DNA of 64,000 nt, from NCBI GenBank assembly GCA_017449185.1, contig JAFSJZ010000037.1:1-64000 (forward strand), read 5' to 3'. A program made the translations under genes and the position numbers. A model generated the notes under the pieces. The model ran no database searches. It had not been told where the DNA came from and saw only the letters and a program-made list of their open reading frames with translations. Numbering within the stretch: the first letter of the stretch is position 1; each line of letters starts with the position of its first letter. This document shows, piece after piece, positions 63,096 through 64,000 of the stretch. The stretch comes from Oscillospiraceae bacterium (lineage in GTDB: Bacteria; Bacillota; Clostridia; Oscillospirales; Oscillospiraceae).

Positions 63096-63458
63096 ATGGC
63101 TGACAACTATATCACCTGCCAGGAGGAAAGAGGCAGCATTCATATTTCCGAGGATGTGATCATCACGCTCGTAAGGAGCACCGTTTCCGAAATCGAGGGT
63201 GTTTCCGGTCTGTCCAACGCCGCAGGCGCGGAACTGGCCGAGCTGATCGGCATCAAAACGGTCTCCAAGGGCGTAAAGGTTGCCTTCGAAGACGAGACGA
63301 TCATCATCGACGTGATCATCAACGTCAGCTATGGCAGCAGTATTGCCGCCGTGGCGCGTGAGGTGCAGGAAAAGCTGCTCTCCACCGTGCAGTCCGTGAC
63401 GGGCTTTGAAAAGGCGAAGGTGAACGTATACGTCGCCGGGATCTCCTTTGAAAAATAA
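63096..63458 (+). CDS. Asp23/Gls24 family envelope-stress protein (YloU/YqhY-like)
   Basis: 120 residues covering one Asp23 domain: GSIHISEDVIITLVRSTVSE, GVKVAFEDETIIIDVIINV and VNVYVAGI. Members are small cytoplasmic or membrane-associated proteins; the YqhY type sits before nusB, as here, and has been linked to acetyl-CoA carboxylase homeostasis in Bacillus. AGGAGG precedes ATG 63096. It is 16 bases before nusB. Confidence 0.92.
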   Translation: MADNYITCQEERGSIHISEDVIITLVRSTVSEIEGVSGLSNAAGAELAELIGIKTVSKGVKVAFEDETIIIDVIINVSYGSSIAAVAREVQEKLLSTVQSVTGFEKAKVNVYVAGISFEK

Positions 63459-63474
63459 CGGAGGTTTTTCTGAT

Positions 63475-63939
63475 ATGACCAGAAAGACAGCGCGTGAGAT
63501 CGCCGTAGAGCTTTGCTTTGCCTCCGCCGCGAATGAGATCGCGGTGGATGAACTGATCGACGCCTTTTTTGAAGAAGAGCATTACGCGACGCTTGCCGAG
63601 GAAAACGAGCTTTTCTCCGAGCGCCCGGACGATAAGCAGATGGCGTACATCTGTACGCTCGCGGTCATGAGCCGCGAAAGGGGCGAGGAGCTGGACGCGG
63701 CCATCGAACGATACGCCAAAGGCTGGAAGAGCGAACGTATTTCCCGCACGGCGCGCGCGATCCTTCGCATCGCGCTCTGCGAGATCCTGTATATGGACGA
63801 GATCCCCGCCGCCGTCGCCATCAACGAGGCGGTGGAACTGGATAAGAACTACGACGATCCGGAGACGGTCGCCTTTGTCAACGGCGTGCTCGGCGGCTTC
63901 ATGCGAGGCGAGTTTCCCGGGACGGAAACACAGGAGTAA
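63475..63939 (+). CDS. nusB: Transcription antitermination factor NusB
   Basis: With NusE binds boxA RNA and prevents premature termination in rRNA operons. 154 residues, all-helical. Signs: ARAILRIALCEILYMDEIP and AINEAVELDKNYDDPETVAF, then VNGVLGGF at the C-terminus. The N-terminal half is divergent. ATG 63475 has GGAGG upstream. Order asp23-nusB-xseA is typical of Firmicutes. Confidence 0.94.
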   Translation: MTRKTAREIAVELCFASAANEIAVDELIDAFFEEEHYATLAEENELFSERPDDKQMAYICTLAVMSRERGEELDAAIERYAKGWKSERISRTARAILRIALCEILYMDEIPAAVAINEAVELDKNYDDPETVAFVNGVLGGFMRGEFPGTETQE

Positions 63940-63942
63940 AGA

Positions 63943-64000
63943 ATGGACGAGACGAAGGTCTTCTCCGTCAGCGAACTCAACGGACTGATCAAAGAGCTCT
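63943..64000 (+). CDS. xseA: Exodeoxyribonuclease VII large subunit (start only)
   Basis: Only the first 19 codons are present before the window ends: MDETKVFSVSELNGLIKEL. The S-V-S-E-L-N start is characteristic of XseA, and the gene commonly follows nusB in Firmicutes. Identification rests on this short stretch and on position. Confidence 0.75.
   Translation, partial: MDETKVFSVSELNGLIKEL

Overview
This window reads as a chromosomal segment of a GC-rich (roughly 58-60 %), endospore-forming, anaerobic Firmicute of the Clostridia, most likely in the Oscillospiraceae/Ruminococcaceae. The complete spoIIIA operon, spoIIP and an FtsK/SpoIIIE translocase indicate sporulation. Rubrerythrin, two free-standing or fused rubredoxin systems, an FprA-type flavodiiron protein and a six-gene Rnf complex indicate anaerobic energy metabolism with oxygen detoxification. 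The lineage is inferred from gene content and protein character, not from a 16S gene, because none is present. I see no prophage, CRISPR array or intact insertion sequence.

Layout. 1-16 kb: the 5' part of gdhA (running off the left edge), an aldose epimerase, a MITE-like palindromic element, hpf, a helix-turn-helix/TPR regulator with an MFS exporter, nadE-glyQS, a cell-wall deacetylase, coaX, a HAD phosphatase, rsmG, spoIIP, and a redox cluster of rubrerythrin, a small membrane protein, a PPC-domain protein and a 44-residue rubredoxin. 16-27 kb: an acidic-tailed membrane protein paired with a large leucine-rich-repeat (LRR) surface protein, dut, degV, tRNA-Ala followed by tandem repeats of its own 3' half, a small kinase-like protein, an 813-residue adenosine-deaminase-like fusion, a coiled-coil protein overlapping a polysaccharide deacetylase, and a DUF1015 protein. 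27.4-30.5 kb: a glmS ribozyme leader followed by a GlmU-like acetyltransferase, nagB and glmM. 30.6-34.4 kb: xdhC with a DUF364 gene, an ECF sigma/anti-sigma pair, and one of two paralogous small proteins. 34.4-41.8 kb: the flavodiiron protein and rnfCDGEAB. 41.8-56.2 kb: housekeeping genes (tepA, uppP, ftsK, mrnC, rqcH, a PAP2 phosphatase, uvrB, polA, rimI, tsaD, radC). 56.7-64 kb: tRNA-Thr, a DUF218 protein, spoIIIAA-AH, asp23, nusB and the start of xseA.

The strongest unusual observation is the glmS ribozyme. Its conserved core is clearly readable, but the genes behind it are not glmS. They are a left-handed beta-helix acetyltransferase that keeps the GlmU catalytic His/Tyr/Asn, glucosamine-6-phosphate deaminase and phosphoglucosamine mutase. 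Together with a GlcN6P sensor this looks like an amino-sugar branch in which NagB may run in the synthetic direction. Other notable points are an NAD synthase whose glutaminase triad has decayed, tandem tRNA-Ala 3'-half repeats, an adenosine deaminase fused to a Rossmann-like domain, mutually exclusive inverted repeats in front of rnf, and an LRR protein whose cytoplasmic tail is a basic heptad repeat beside an acidic-tailed partner.

Most promoters marked here are sigma-A-type boxes with exactly 17 bases between them. Two, before spoIIP and spoIIIAA, resemble sigma-E promoters.
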